Assembly (NCBI GenBank): GCA_026392535.1 | Contig: JAPLBX010000057.1 | Coordinates: 1-21,786 of the forward strand | DNA: 21,786 nt | Origin: Actinomycetota bacterium | GTDB taxonomy: Bacteria; Actinomycetota; Actinomycetes; S36-B12; UBA5976 | Direction: 5' to 3' | Part shown: piece by piece, positions 1-8,970 of the stretch | Layout: every line of letters starts with the position of its first letter | How positions within the stretch are numbered: position 1 is the stretch's first letter | Notes under the pieces: model-generated | The model's database searches: none | Told to the model about the DNA's origin: nothing | What the model saw: only the letters and a program-made list of their open reading frames with translations | Program-made: the position numbers and the translations under genes

Positions 1-1605
1 TGCATATGCAACTGCCAACTGCAAAGGCGTAATCGCAGTATCACCTTGACCAATGGCCATATTTGCTGCGTCACCACCACGGAATTGGTCTCCGTCAACA
101 CAGTTTTCCTTTGCGATTGCCTTCAAATATGCGGCCCGCACTACGTCGGTTTTAGCAACTTCAGGATATCCAGTATCTGCTCGGTAGCACCATAGATCGC
201 GGAATTTTGAGTATTGGTCAAGTTTGAATTGACGACCACCGATTCGACCACTTGATTCAGATGGTAGGTCGATTCCAGTTTTTGCACCAAGGCCTAAAGC
301 TTTTGAAGTCGTTTCAATTGGATCTTTTGGATTATCGACCGGTGAACTTCCACCATCTTTCAACCACATGTCATAACCAATTTTATAAAACACTGTGTTA
401 CAGGAAACTTCAATTGCTCTACGCAATGTGATATTTCCATACGCACTTGACTCGTGATTTGTCATTTTGCGGTTACCAATTTGAATGAAACCCGGACATG
501 GGTAAAGTGAATTTCCAATTGGGAAACCTGCCTTTACTGCAGCCAAACTGGTAATCATTTTAAAAGTTGAAGCTGGCGCAAAAATACCTTGCGTTGCCCG
601 CGAAACCATTGGAGAACCAGACCATTTAGAGCTAATACTCCTGTATTCCTTATCGGTCACTCCGTTTTGCCAAATCTCAAGATTGTAAGTTGGATTCGAA
701 GCCATTGCTAAAACATGTCCGTTGGTAACATCAAGAACTACAGCGGCCGCGCCATCAGCTGCAAAACCAGAATTGCGTGAACGCGCCACCGCAATTTCTA
801 ATTGTTCTTCCACAACTTTTTGCAAAGCCGCATCAATGTTTAGCACCAAGAAATCTCCGGCGACTGGGTTTGTTTTTGAAACTTCACCTGTAACTCGCAT
901 TGATCGGTCAACGGCTAGGGTTGTGATTCCTGCCTCTCCGCGTAAAAAGGTGTCGTAGTAAGACTCAATACCTGATCTACCGATTAAGTCAGTGCGCTGC
1001 AGCTCTTGGCCAGCTTCCGCATGCGTGGCAAGTTCCTCATCACTCACCGCACCCAAATAGCCCAAAATGTGCGCCAAATTAACGTTGAAAGGTGCGTCGA
1101 TTTTGCGCTCAGTTTGAGATTCAGCTGTCACCCCAATCAATTCGTAGGAGCGCTCAAGAACTCTAACTGCCAAGTCGGTAGAAACATTTCTAGCAACTGG
1201 AATAGGTTGATACGGCGAACCATTCCAGCATGTTCCTCTTGGTGCAGCACCTTCAACGCCACAGATTGTTAGTTTTTGTTTAAGAGCTCCAACTGAAATC
1301 TCCAAAATTGGCGCTAATTTACGTAAAACTTTTTCACCTTTGTCGGCCTGCTGCTCGAGAGTCATTTTAGAAATCGAAATTACAAGTGAAGAAGTATTAC
1401 CAATCAAAACTCTGCCCGTTTGATCCAGAATCAGACCGCGATCTGCAGGAGTGATAATTTCGCGATATTGGGTATTTTGAGCCTGGTTTCTAATATCATC
1501 GCCAATAATCAGTTGAATATAGAAAAGACGTAGCAAAAGAGTCGCAAAGAAAGCAAGCACCATAACTCGCAACATATATAGCCGGAGCGCAGATTTATCT
1601 TCCAC
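1..1605 (-). CDS. mrdA: Penicillin-binding protein 2 (class B PBP, elongasome transpeptidase), 3'-truncated by window edge
   Basis: Peptidoglycan D,D-transpeptidase that cross-links lateral wall with MreBCD and RodA at the cytoplasmic membrane. The frame is open for 535 codons up to the left edge. One N-terminal membrane helix lies at about residues 12-30, followed by a PBP dimerisation domain and the transpeptidase domain. The catalytic SxxK motif reads STFK (Ser346, Lys349) and the second motif SxN reads SCN (401-403). The third motif, KTG, would lie beyond the edge. I chose the GTG at 1605, 4 nt after the mreD stop, because AGGTGA (1615-1610) precedes it with a 4-nt spacer; an ATG further in would cut into the anchor helix. 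It is the last visible gene of the mreB-mreC-mreD-PBP2 operon; rodA is the expected next gene but is not in the window. Membership in the PBP2 family is clear from motifs and context. Confidence 0.93.
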   Translation of the reverse strand, partial: MEDKSALRLYMLRVMVLAFFATLLLRLFYIQLIIGDDIRNQAQNTQYREIITPADRGLILDQTGRVLIGNTSSLVISISKMTLEQQADKGEKVLRKLAPILEISVGALKQKLTICGVEGAAPRGTCWNGSPYQPIPVARNVSTDLAVRVLERSYELIGVTAESQTERKIDAPFNVNLAHILGYLGAVSDEELATHAEAGQELQRTDLIGRSGIESYYDTFLRGEAGITTLAVDRSMRVTGEVSKTNPVAGDFLVLNIDAALQKVVEEQLEIAVARSRNSGFAADGAAAVVLDVTNGHVLAMASNPTYNLEIWQNGVTDKEYRSISSKWSGSPMVSRATQGIFAPASTFKMITSLAAVKAGFPIGNSLYPCPGFIQIGNRKMTNHESSAYGNITLRRAIEVSCNTVFYKIGYDMWLKDGGSSPVDNPKDPIETTSKALGLGAKTGIDLPSESSGRIGGRQFKLDQYSKFRDLWCYRADTGYPEVAKTDVVRAAYLKAIAKENCVDGDQFRGGDAANMAIGQGDTAITPLQLAVAYA

Positions 1606-1609
1606 TACA

Positions 1610-2131
1610 TCACCTGAACAAAATCGTTTTTTGTTTCACAACAATTTTTGAATCAATCCAGATGGTGATTGGCAATAGAAATGTTGCGAGCATCGCCGCA
1701 TAAAGCCCAAGACTAAAGAAGTTCACAAAAAAGTCTGAGGTATATGACTGAGTAACACCCATAAATGACGCCAAAATAATCTTCACAAACATATCTGAAA
1801 TCGCAGCAATTGATATCGCGAAAATTGGCAAACTCAATGAACCAACTAGGTACGGCTTTATCAAACTGATCGAAAAGGCGACCAATGCCATTGAAAAGGC
1901 GCTCATACCTAGCGGAGTTGATGACGGTGGGATCAAATCAAATAGGCCACCAGCTGCAAATCCAAGCAAAGCAGCACTTGATGGATTTCTACGAACTGCG
2001 AAGCTCATTACAAAAACAAATGTAAGTGGCGGCACCAATCCTGGCAATGCCACCATTGAGAGCCAAGTGGATTCAACAATCCCACTAAAAAATAGAAGTG
2101 CTGCAATAAATGCAATTCTTATCGCTCTCAT
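1610..2131 (-). CDS. mreD: Rod shape-determining protein MreD
   Basis: Small polytopic membrane protein (173 aa) of the elongasome that works with MreC to couple MreB filaments to PBP2 and RodA. The sequence is almost wholly hydrophobic with about five membrane segments, including a conserved-looking GLFDLIPPS stretch near residue 62 as in other MreD proteins. Its ATG overlaps the mreC stop in an ATGA junction, so translation is probably coupled. Its own TGA lies 4 nt before the PBP2 start. The length is normal for the family. The identification rests on hydrophobicity, the GLxxD motif and the mreC neighbour, since MreD is poorly conserved. Confidence 0.9.
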   Translation of the reverse strand: MRAIRIAFIAALLFFSGIVESTWLSMVALPGLVPPLTFVFVMSFAVRRNPSSAALLGFAAGGLFDLIPPSSTPLGMSAFSMALVAFSISLIKPYLVGSLSLPIFAISIAAISDMFVKIILASFMGVTQSYTSDFFVNFFSLGLYAAMLATFLLPITIWIDSKIVVKQKTILFR

Positions 2132-3075
2132 GATGCACTTCCTGAAGGAGAAGGCGCAACAGGATTAGGCGTAATAGTTACTGTCACAGTCGGGGTCGGC
2201 GTTGGGTTTGGCAATAAGGAATCCCGAGGATCCCACTTGGATTTGCTGACAATAACTCCGACCAAATCGATTTGTGAAAGGTCTGTAAAAGGTTGGACAT
2301 AGGCAACTTTGGTATTTGAACCAACCAAGGTCTCAACTTTAGTCACAACGCCAATAGGTAATCCTGGGGAAAAGATTCCCCCGCTTACTCCATAAGAAAC
2401 CAGACGATCGCCGACAGCTACTTTTGCTTTTGGATCAATAAAAGTTAATCGCATCGAATCGTTTAAACCGCGACCTGATAGAAATCCAATTTCACCACTA
2501 CCTGCAATTCGAGCGCCAATATTTGACGATGCATCTGTAAGCAATACGACAGTTGATGTGTGTGCTGTTGTTGATTGGACTCGGCCAATCATTCCGTTTC
2601 CACTAATAATTGACATATTTACTTTGATGCCGTCGTCGCTACCAACATCCAAAAGAACTGTTGAGCCAAATCCTTCACCAGCTCCAATTGACATAACTTG
2701 CGCTGGAACAATTCGGTAGTTTCCTAAACCAGCCAACTGCAAAGTTTCATGCAACTTAGTTAATTCCCTTTGGGAATTTCCAAGAGTCAACAAATTCAAA
2801 CGAAGTTTTGTATTTTGTTTGCGCAAATCGCTGATAATTTCATTTTTTGAACCAACTTGAGTCCAGTCATTAATGAATGCATCAATTGGGGATGCGATTT
2901 GTTTGGCAGCCGACTCAAATGGAATTGAAATTTCCGAAACCAACCTGCGCAATAAATTGATGGGACCAAAATTGGCCTTTGCATCAAGAAAAATCAATGC
3001 GAGCGAGAAAGTAAGTAAGAAACCCAATGAAAGAAGGGGTCTAACCCTCGGTTCGGCTTTCCGCTGCAGCGCCAT
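2128..3075 (-). CDS. mreC: Rod shape-determining protein MreC
   Basis: Bitopic elongasome scaffold (315 aa) whose periplasmic domain contacts PBP2. One membrane helix lies at about residues 13-32. A coiled-coil stretch follows at about 70-112 (leading to a TKLHETLQLAG segment), and then the two beta-barrel domains with GxGEGFGSTVLLDVGSDDGI and a GLPIGVV segment typical of MreC. The last 25 residues or so form a Pro/Thr/Val-rich low-complexity tail ending in PSPSGSAS, likely disordered outside the membrane. It lies 17 nt downstream of mreB and overlaps mreD by 4 nt (ATGA), so it belongs to one transcription unit. No strong Shine-Dalgarno sequence is seen before the ATG at 3075. Confidence 0.95.
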   Translation of the reverse strand: MALQRKAEPRVRPLLSLGFLLTFSLALIFLDAKANFGPINLLRRLVSEISIPFESAAKQIASPIDAFINDWTQVGSKNEIISDLRKQNTKLRLNLLTLGNSQRELTKLHETLQLAGLGNYRIVPAQVMSIGAGEGFGSTVLLDVGSDDGIKVNMSIISGNGMIGRVQSTTAHTSTVVLLTDASSNIGARIAGSGEIGFLSGRGLNDSMRLTFIDPKAKVAVGDRLVSYGVSGGIFSPGLPIGVVTKVETLVGSNTKVAYVQPFTDLSQIDLVGVIVSKSKWDPRDSLLPNPTPTPTVTVTITPNPVAPSPSGSAS

Positions 3076-3092
3076 TGGTCTAGATTTTTAGA

Positions 3093-4121
3093 TTAGCGAG
3101 CTTCGGAGACGAATACGCGACGAAGTTTGTCCCAGTCTTCAATGCAACGACCAGATCCCACAACTACGCAATCAAGTGGAGATTCAGCAACCACCACTGG
3201 CATACCGGTTTCACTCTTCAAACGGTCGGCTAGTCCTGTAAGAAGTGCGCCACCGCCAGTCAAAATGATTCCTCGGTCCATGATGTCGGCTGAAAGTTCA
3301 GGAGGAGTTTGATCCAAAGTAGCTTTTACCGCATCAATAATTGCAGTAATAGGTTCTTCAATCGCGCGACGAATTTCTTCTGGGGTGACAGTCACAGTGC
3401 GAGGCAAACCACTAATCAAATCACGGCCACGAATTTCTGCATGTGCAAGGTGTGCGGTTGGGTAGGCATTACCAACTTCAATCTTGATGCGTTCTGCCAT
3501 GCGTTCACCAATGAACATTGAGTATTCACGCTTGACCCAGTTGATGATTGCTTCATCAATTTTGTCGCCACCAATTTTTACTGATTGCTTTGAAACTAAT
3601 CCACCAAGTGAAATCACACCGATTTCGGTTGTGCCACCACCGATGTCACAAACCATTGATCCTTGAGGTTCACCAACTGGAAGATTTGCACCAATAGCAG
3701 CTGCCATTGGTTCTTCAATAAGTTCAACTTCGCGAGCGCCAGCATCGCGAGCTGCATCTTTGATCGCACGACGATCAACTGCAGTTGCAAGGCTTGGTAC
3801 ACAAATCAAAACGCGTGGCTTAGAAAAGAAACGACTCTTGTTGTGAACTTGGCGAATGAAGTAACGAATCATTTCTGAAGCAACTTCGTAATCTGAGATA
3901 ACGCCATCTTTAAGTGGACGAATTGCCGAGATTGAACCTGGAGTTTTACCCAACATTAGCTTCGCTTCGGTACCAACAGCTAGAACAGTGTTGGTGCGGT
4001 TGTCGATTGCAACTACAGATGGTTCATTCAAAACGATGCCGCGGCCACGAACCCACACAAGTGTATTGGCTGTACCGAGGTCGATTGCCATATCGCGACC
4101 AAGAAAAGATGCGCCTGCCAT
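3093..4121 (-). CDS. mreB: Rod shape-determining protein MreB (actin-like ATPase)
   Basis: Bacterial actin homologue (342 aa, normal length) that polymerises under the membrane and positions lateral-wall synthesis. The phosphate-1 motif DLGTANTLVWV lies at about residue 15. The phosphate-2 motif CDIGGGTTEIGVISLG lies at about 159 and the adenosine motif ILTGGGALLTGL at about 287. The ATG at 4121 has a good ribosome-binding site, GAGAGG, 6 nt upstream. A leader of more than 60 nt probably precedes it: a TACGAT hexamer on the minus strand near 4170 could be its -10, though no convincing -35 was found. No terminator is visible after ndk, so read-through from ndk is also possible. Confidence 0.97.
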   Translation of the reverse strand: MAGASFLGRDMAIDLGTANTLVWVRGRGIVLNEPSVVAIDNRTNTVLAVGTEAKLMLGKTPGSISAIRPLKDGVISDYEVASEMIRYFIRQVHNKSRFFSKPRVLICVPSLATAVDRRAIKDAARDAGAREVELIEEPMAAAIGANLPVGEPQGSMVCDIGGGTTEIGVISLGGLVSKQSVKIGGDKIDEAIINWVKREYSMFIGERMAERIKIEVGNAYPTAHLAHAEIRGRDLISGLPRTVTVTPEEIRRAIEEPITAIIDAVKATLDQTPPELSADIMDRGIILTGGGALLTGLADRLKSETGMPVVVAESPLDCVVVGSGRCIEDWDKLRRVFVSEAR

Positions 4122-4239
4122 TTAAAACCTCTCGATTTGGGGAAGACTTTTTAAGCCTAGGGTGCGTATCGTAGAGTGAAAAGTGACCCTTGCCGAACAG
4201 AATAATTCCCCCGTATTCGGCCGACAGCTCGGTATGGAA

Positions 4240-4653
4240 TTACTTCAAATTTGGAAAGAAAAGCCCAATTTCGCGCTTGGCTGATTCCGCAGAATCTGAG
4301 CCGTGGGTAAGGTTTAAACGGTTTGAGGTTGCAAGGTCAGCGCGGATGGTTCCTGGGGCTGCCTCGAATGGATTAGTTGCGCCCTGCATGGCTCTCCAAG
4401 CGCTGATTACTTCAGCTCCTTCGATCACAGCAGCGACAAGTGGACCGGAAGTAATAAAGGTCACCAGTGGCTCGTAGAAATCACGGCCTTTGTGCTCGGC
4501 GTAGTGCTGCTCTGCCAACTCTTTGGTGAGGGTTCGCAGCTCTAGAGCAACGATTTTGTAGCCGCGGGACTCAATACGACCGAGGATTTCAGACACAAGT
4601 CCACGGGCAACGCCATCTGGCTTGATCAATACGAGGGTGCGCTGATTCGTCAT
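4240..4653 (-). CDS. ndk: Nucleoside diphosphate kinase
   Basis: Transfers the gamma-phosphate from ATP to NDPs through a phosphohistidine to balance cytosolic NTP and dNTP pools. The protein is 137 aa, the usual bacterial length. The active-site histidine is His117 in NLTHGSDS, and Lys11 in LVLIKPDG and the RAMQGATNP loop are intact. The start at 4653 lacks a Shine-Dalgarno sequence. A -10-like TAAACT ends 6 nt upstream and overlaps the stop codon of the DUF4233 gene, so ndk may also be transcribed as a leaderless mRNA from inside the folC operon. It is the third gene of the folC-DUF4233-ndk block, an order common in actinobacteria. Confidence 0.97.
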   Translation of the reverse strand: MTNQRTLVLIKPDGVARGLVSEILGRIESRGYKIVALELRTLTKELAEQHYAEHKGRDFYEPLVTFITSGPLVAAVIEGAEVISAWRAMQGATNPFEAAPGTIRADLATSNRLNLTHGSDSAESAKREIGLFFPNLK

Positions 4654-4659
4654 AGTTCT

Positions 4660-4665
4660 AGTTTA
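4660..4665 (-). promoter_or_regulatory. Putative -10 element of leaderless ndk promoter
   Basis: TAAACT reads on the minus strand, followed by exactly 6 nt (AGAACT) and the ndk ATG. Its first three bases are the TAA stop codon of the upstream DUF4233 gene. No -35 is obvious. Confidence 0.45.
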
Positions 4666-4995
4666 GCCCTCAAATTGGGCTCTATCCCTATCTATTTTGG
4701 TTCCAATCCACACAGCCCAGGCCCAAAGACCAGCAAAAATCACATTCAGGATTAGCAGTTCAGTAAATCGAAGTGAAACTAGCAATACAACTACTTCAAT
4801 TGCCGAGCCGAAATAGATACCCCAACTCTTACGAGTTACCCCAGAAGCCAATATCAAAAATCCGAAGCAAGCCCAAAGATATGAACTTGGAAACAATTCC
4901 ATTTTCGCGCCCAACACACTATTTAAAACTGGAATAGATAAACCCAGAGAAATCGCCTGCATGATTGCAACTGCAGCGGTCAGTCTGGCTCTCAT
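4663..4995 (-). CDS. DUF4233 family small membrane protein
   Basis: Uncharacterised actinobacterial membrane protein (110 aa) with four predicted hydrophobic helices at about residues 5-25, 38-55, 60-78 and 80-98, and a short charged C-terminus (KIDRDRAQFEG). It lies between folC and ndk, the usual position of DUF4233 proteins, and its ATG overlaps the folC TGA (ATGA), implying translational coupling. Nothing in the sequence points to a catalytic site. The function is unknown; the constant position suggests a housekeeping envelope or transport role, but that is only inference. Confidence 0.85.
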   Translation of the reverse strand: MRARLTAAVAIMQAISLGLSIPVLNSVLGAKMELFPSSYLWACFGFLILASGVTRKSWGIYFGSAIEVVVLLVSLRFTELLILNVIFAGLWAWAVWIGTKIDRDRAQFEG

Positions 4996-6359
4996 GCATT
5001 CAACTTTCCAAGTAGTGCCCTGGCTTGAGCGACCGTGTAAACCGAACCAGTGACCAAGATTCCAACGCCGGACTCTTCGACGATCATTGCAGCATCAGCT
5101 AATTCGATTGCATATTCAATAGAGCTTGCCACATCTGGGCGTGAATCGAGTTTTTCTTCTTCAAAAATATTGGATGCAATCGCATGCAAATCGGCAACTG
5201 GAAGAGCGCGTTCGTGTGAGGTTTGAGTAACGATTAAATGATTCACACTTGGTTGCAAGATATCTAAGAATTTTCTTGCATCCTTATCTGCAAACATTCC
5301 CACAATCGCGACTAAGTATTGAAAATCAAATTCTGATTCGAGTGCAGTAGCAAGTGATTGCGCGCCATGCGGATTATGAGCAACATCAACTAAAACAGTT
5401 GGGCCGCGGCGAATGATTTCTAGTCTTCCAGGAGAAGTGACATTTCCAAGGCCCTGTTCCACGATTTCGGAATTTAGTTTGCGCTCATCTAAACCAGCAC
5501 CAAAAAATGCTTCAACTGCTGCAACGGCTAACGCAGAGTTGGCAGCTTGATGCTGGCCAAGCAATGGCAGAACTACTTCATCGAATTGACCAGATAATCC
5601 GCGGATCGAAACTAGCTGCCCACCGATTGCCAGGGTTCGTTCAACAACGTCGAAATCTTGGCCTGCAAAAAACAATGTGCTTGAAGTTTGAGTTGCACGA
5701 TTTTGAATGATTTCAGCTGCCACTGGATTTTGCAGAGCTGAGACCACAATATTGTTTTCTTTAATGATGCCAGCTTTTTCGGCAGCTATCTCTGCGATTG
5801 TTTCGCCAAGGAATTTTTGATGATCTAAATCAATAGGTGTGATTACGCAAACATCTGCACTGACAACATTGGTTGCATCCCAACTCCCGCCAAGCCCAAC
5901 TTCAATAACTGCCACGTCTACTGGTGCATCACTAAATGCCGCGAATGCCATTGCGGTCATCACTTCAAAATAACTGAGCCGGGTACCTAATTTTTCGTCT
6001 ACTAAATCTAAGTAAGGCGCGAGTTCTTCGTAGGTTTCAATGAACTTAACAAAATCAATCGGCTGACCCTGCATCCGAATTCGTTCGCGGACATCGTGCA
6101 GGTGTGGACTAGTTGTCATTCCAACAATTAGGCCAGCTTCCATCAACATACTTTCAATCATCCGAGATGTTGAGGTCTTCCCGTTCGTGCCTGCCACATG
6201 AACAATCCGATATGAAGTCTCTGGATTGCCAAGATACTCGAGCAAAAGTTTGATGCGATCTAGGGATGGCTCGATGATGTGCTCGCCCTCCCGCTCTAAA
6301 AGAGCGGAAAGCACCTGCTCGTAACGCAGGACGATATCGGGATTAGATGAATTACTCAC
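4992..6359 (-). CDS. folC: Bifunctional folylpolyglutamate synthase / dihydrofolate synthase
   Basis: Mur-ligase-family enzyme (455 aa) that joins glutamate to dihydropteroate and/or extends the polyglutamate tail of folates in the cytosol. The ATP loop GTNGKT is at residues 57-62. The folate-loop segment SYFEVMTAMAFAAF is at about 128, and a DVAHNPHGAQ motif at about 325 is typical of the C-terminal domain. The start is GTG at 6359. An AGGTGA that could serve as a ribosome-binding site lies 4 nt upstream, but the same bases form part of a -10-like TAAGGT ending 6 nt before the GTG, so the mRNA may be leaderless. It is divergent from valS across 48 nt and heads folC-DUF4233-ndk. Confidence 0.96.
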   Translation of the reverse strand: MSNSSNPDIVLRYEQVLSALLEREGEHIIEPSLDRIKLLLEYLGNPETSYRIVHVAGTNGKTSTSRMIESMLMEAGLIVGMTTSPHLHDVRERIRMQGQPIDFVKFIETYEELAPYLDLVDEKLGTRLSYFEVMTAMAFAAFSDAPVDVAVIEVGLGGSWDATNVVSADVCVITPIDLDHQKFLGETIAEIAAEKAGIIKENNIVVSALQNPVAAEIIQNRATQTSSTLFFAGQDFDVVERTLAIGGQLVSIRGLSGQFDEVVLPLLGQHQAANSALAVAAVEAFFGAGLDERKLNSEIVEQGLGNVTSPGRLEIIRRGPTVLVDVAHNPHGAQSLATALESEFDFQYLVAIVGMFADKDARKFLDILQPSVNHLIVTQTSHERALPVADLHAIASNIFEEEKLDSRPDVASSIEYAIELADAAMIVEESGVGILVTGSVYTVAQARALLGKLNA

Positions 6360-6365
6360 TGCTTC

Positions 6366-6371
6366 ACCTTA
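6366..6371 (-). promoter_or_regulatory. Putative -10 element of folC promoter
   Basis: TAAGGT on the minus strand followed by 6 nt (GAAGCA) and the GTG start of folC. The divergent valS -10 lies 22 bp away, so the two promoters are back to back in the 48-nt intergenic gap. Confidence 0.45.
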
Positions 6372-6393
6372 AGGGCTCACACTCGCTCACGCC

Positions 6394-6399
6394 TAGAAT
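6394..6399 (+). promoter_or_regulatory. Putative -10 element of leaderless valS promoter
   Basis: TAGAAT, followed by the 8-nt GCCCCCTT and the valS ATG. No Shine-Dalgarno sequence is present, so transcription would begin at or next to the start codon. Confidence 0.55.
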
Positions 6400-6407
6400 G
6401 CCCCCTT

Positions 6408-8969
6408 ATGAGCGACAATCCGTACCCAAAGATGCCCCAAAAGCCATCCCTAGACGGGGTTGAGACCCGGCTTGTGGATGTTTGGGAACAAAATGGCACT
6501 TATCGCTTCGACAAAACCGCTACCCGGGCCAATGTCTTTTCAATTGATACCCCACCACCAACTGTTTCTGGTTCGCTACACGTGGGCCACGTTTTTTCTT
6601 ACACCCACACCGATTGCATAGCCCGCTACCAGCGGATGAACGGAAAATCTGTTTTCTATCCAATGGGCTGGGATGACAATGGGCTTCCAACCGAACGCCG
6701 CGTGCAAAATTATTTCGGCGTACGTTGCGATCCTTCCCTGCCATACGATGCAAACTTCACTCCTCCTGCAGAACCTGGCAAAGAACAAATTGCGATCTCG
6801 CGCAAAAACTTTGTGGAGCTTTGCGAACAACTTACCGTTGAAGATGAAAAAGCATTCGAAGAACTTTGGCGTCGCCTTGGAATTTCAGTTGACTGGAATC
6901 ACACCTACCAAACCATTGACACAAATGCGCGCACTGCATCCCAACGCGCATTCCTGCGCAATCTGTCACGTGATGAGGCCTACCAGTCAGAAGCTCCGAC
7001 TCTTTGGGACGTGACTTTCCGCACTGCAGTTGCCCAAGCTGAACTTGAAGATCGTGAACGACCAGGCGCATACCACCGCGTTGGTTTCACGCGCAGTGAC
7101 AACGGTGAAAAAGTATTTATCGAAACCACTCGCCCAGAACTATTAGCCGCTTGTGTTGCATTGGTGGCAAACCCTGATGATGAGCGCTACCAACCACTAT
7201 TTGGCAAAACCGTACGTACGCCAATCTTTGATGTTGAAGTTCCGGTAGTTGCCCATCACCTAGCCGAAATCGAAAAAGGCTCTGGTATCGCAATGATTTG
7301 TACATTCGGTGACACCACCGACGTAACTTGGTGGCGCGAACTGCAACTTCCAACTCGTCCAATCATTGGCTGGGATGGTCGGATCATTCCTGCCACTCCG
7401 CATTGGATTACTTCAGCGGCTGGTATTTCTGCATATGAACAAATTGCAGGCACAACTACACACACCGCTAAAGAAAAGATTGCCGAACTTCTAACCGCAT
7501 CGGGCGATTTAGTTGGCGAAATTCGCCCAATTACTCACGCGGTTAAATTCTTCGAAAAAGGTGACAAACCACTTGAGATTGTCACCACCCGTCAGTGGTA
7601 CATCCGAAACGGTGGCCGCGATGTTGAACTTCGTAATCAATTACTTGAACGTGGTAAAGAACTTAACTGGCATCCAGAACATATGGGTGTTCGCTACAGC
7701 AACTGGGTTGAAGGATTGAATGGTGACTGGTTAGTTAGCCGACAAAGATTCTTTGGTGTGCCGATTCCACTTTGGTATGGCGTCGATGCGGATGGCAATC
7801 CAGATTACGAAAAAATCATGACCCCGGATGAATCTGAGCTTCCAATCGATCCTGCATCAGAAGCTCCAAAAGGTTTTGATGGATCAATGCGTGGAAAACC
7901 AAACGGCTTTATCGGTGACCCAGACGTAATGGACACCTGGGCAACGTCTTCCCTAACTCCACAAATTGCTGGAGGTTGGGAACGAGACAACGATTTATGG
8001 GCACGAGTTTGGCCATTTAACTTACGTCCGCAAGCTCACGAAATTATTCGCACCTGGTTGTTCTCAACTGTTGTTCGAGCACATCTCGAACATGGCAGCT
8101 TGCCATTTACTGATGCAGCCATCTCTGGCTGGATTTTGGATCCAGACCGCAAGAAGATGAGTAAATCAAAAGGCAATGTTGTTACCCCACTTGATTTGCT
8201 AGATGAACATGGTTCAGATGCTGTTCGCTATTGGGCAGCATCAGGTCGACCTGGCACCGATACCGCTTTCGATGTTGGACAAATGAAAATCGGTCGCCGG
8301 TTAGCAATCAAGATTCTTAACGCTTCAAAGTTCTCCCTCTCAATGGGCGCTTTTGTTCCAACTGACAACAAAGTCGTTACCGAACCCCTTGATCAATCGA
8401 TGCTAAATGGATTGGCTGATGTCGTCACCCAGGCAACTAAAGCTTTCGAAGAATTCAACTACACCAAAGCAATGGAAGCAGCAGAGCAATTCTTCTGGCC
8501 ATTTTGTGATGATTACGTGGAACTGGTTAAAGACCGCGTCTATGGCGCTCAAGGTGAAGCTGCGGCAAACAGCGCGAAAGCAGCACTTGGCATTGCAACT
8601 CAGACTTTCTTAAAACTATTTGCTCCATTCCTGCCATTCGTAACAGATGAAGTTTGGTCTTGGTGGCACGAAGGTTCAGTTCACAATTCAGCTTGGCCGA
8701 AAGCAAATGAAGTTAGCGTTGGTGGCGCAGGTAGCGATGTGAACGAATCGGTCAGCCTTGTGCTTTCACACATTCGTAAAGTGAAGAGCGAAGCCCAGGT
8801 TTCAATGAAAGCTGAAATCGCACTAGCGGAAATCACCGCACCAGCAAATGTGATTACATTTATAAAACTAGCTGAAACCGACGTGTTGGCAGCTGGTCGC
8901 ATCCAAAAAGCTAATTGGATTGAAGGATCTGAGATTTCAGTAAGTGCGACATTCGCACCAACTGAATAA
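6408..8969 (+). CDS. valS: Valyl-tRNA synthetase
   Basis: Class Ia aminoacyl-tRNA synthetase that charges tRNA-Val and hydrolyses Thr-tRNA-Val in its CP1 editing domain. The HIGH motif is HVGH (residues 58-61, within PPPTVSGSLHVGH) and the KMSKS motif is at 583-587. The editing-domain signature TTRPELLAACVALVANP is at about 240. At 853 aa it ends without the charged heptad coiled-coil arm seen at the C-terminus of E. coli-type ValRS, which places it in the subtype found in archaea and many actinobacteria. It is the only plus-strand gene between clpX and mreB and is convergent with clpX (14 nt) and divergent from folC. No ribosome-binding site is seen; a TAGAAT -10 sits 8 nt upstream. Confidence 0.97.
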   Translation: MSDNPYPKMPQKPSLDGVETRLVDVWEQNGTYRFDKTATRANVFSIDTPPPTVSGSLHVGHVFSYTHTDCIARYQRMNGKSVFYPMGWDDNGLPTERRVQNYFGVRCDPSLPYDANFTPPAEPGKEQIAISRKNFVELCEQLTVEDEKAFEELWRRLGISVDWNHTYQTIDTNARTASQRAFLRNLSRDEAYQSEAPTLWDVTFRTAVAQAELEDRERPGAYHRVGFTRSDNGEKVFIETTRPELLAACVALVANPDDERYQPLFGKTVRTPIFDVEVPVVAHHLAEIEKGSGIAMICTFGDTTDVTWWRELQLPTRPIIGWDGRIIPATPHWITSAAGISAYEQIAGTTTHTAKEKIAELLTASGDLVGEIRPITHAVKFFEKGDKPLEIVTTRQWYIRNGGRDVELRNQLLERGKELNWHPEHMGVRYSNWVEGLNGDWLVSRQRFFGVPIPLWYGVDADGNPDYEKIMTPDESELPIDPASEAPKGFDGSMRGKPNGFIGDPDVMDTWATSSLTPQIAGGWERDNDLWARVWPFNLRPQAHEIIRTWLFSTVVRAHLEHGSLPFTDAAISGWILDPDRKKMSKSKGNVVTPLDLLDEHGSDAVRYWAASGRPGTDTAFDVGQMKIGRRLAIKILNASKFSLSMGAFVPTDNKVVTEPLDQSMLNGLADVVTQATKAFEEFNYTKAMEAAEQFFWPFCDDYVELVKDRVYGAQGEAAANSAKAALGIATQTFLKLFAPFLPFVTDEVWSWWHEGSVHNSAWPKANEVSVGGAGSDVNESVSLVLSHIRKVKSEAQVSMKAEIALAEITAPANVITFIKLAETDVLAAGRIQKANWIEGSEISVSATFAPTE

Positions 8970-8970
8970 C

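Noticed and set aside
4190..4239. A terminator or riboswitch between ndk and mreB
   Set aside because: Only short stems such as CCGA/TCGG are present, with no T-run and no recognisable aptamer core.
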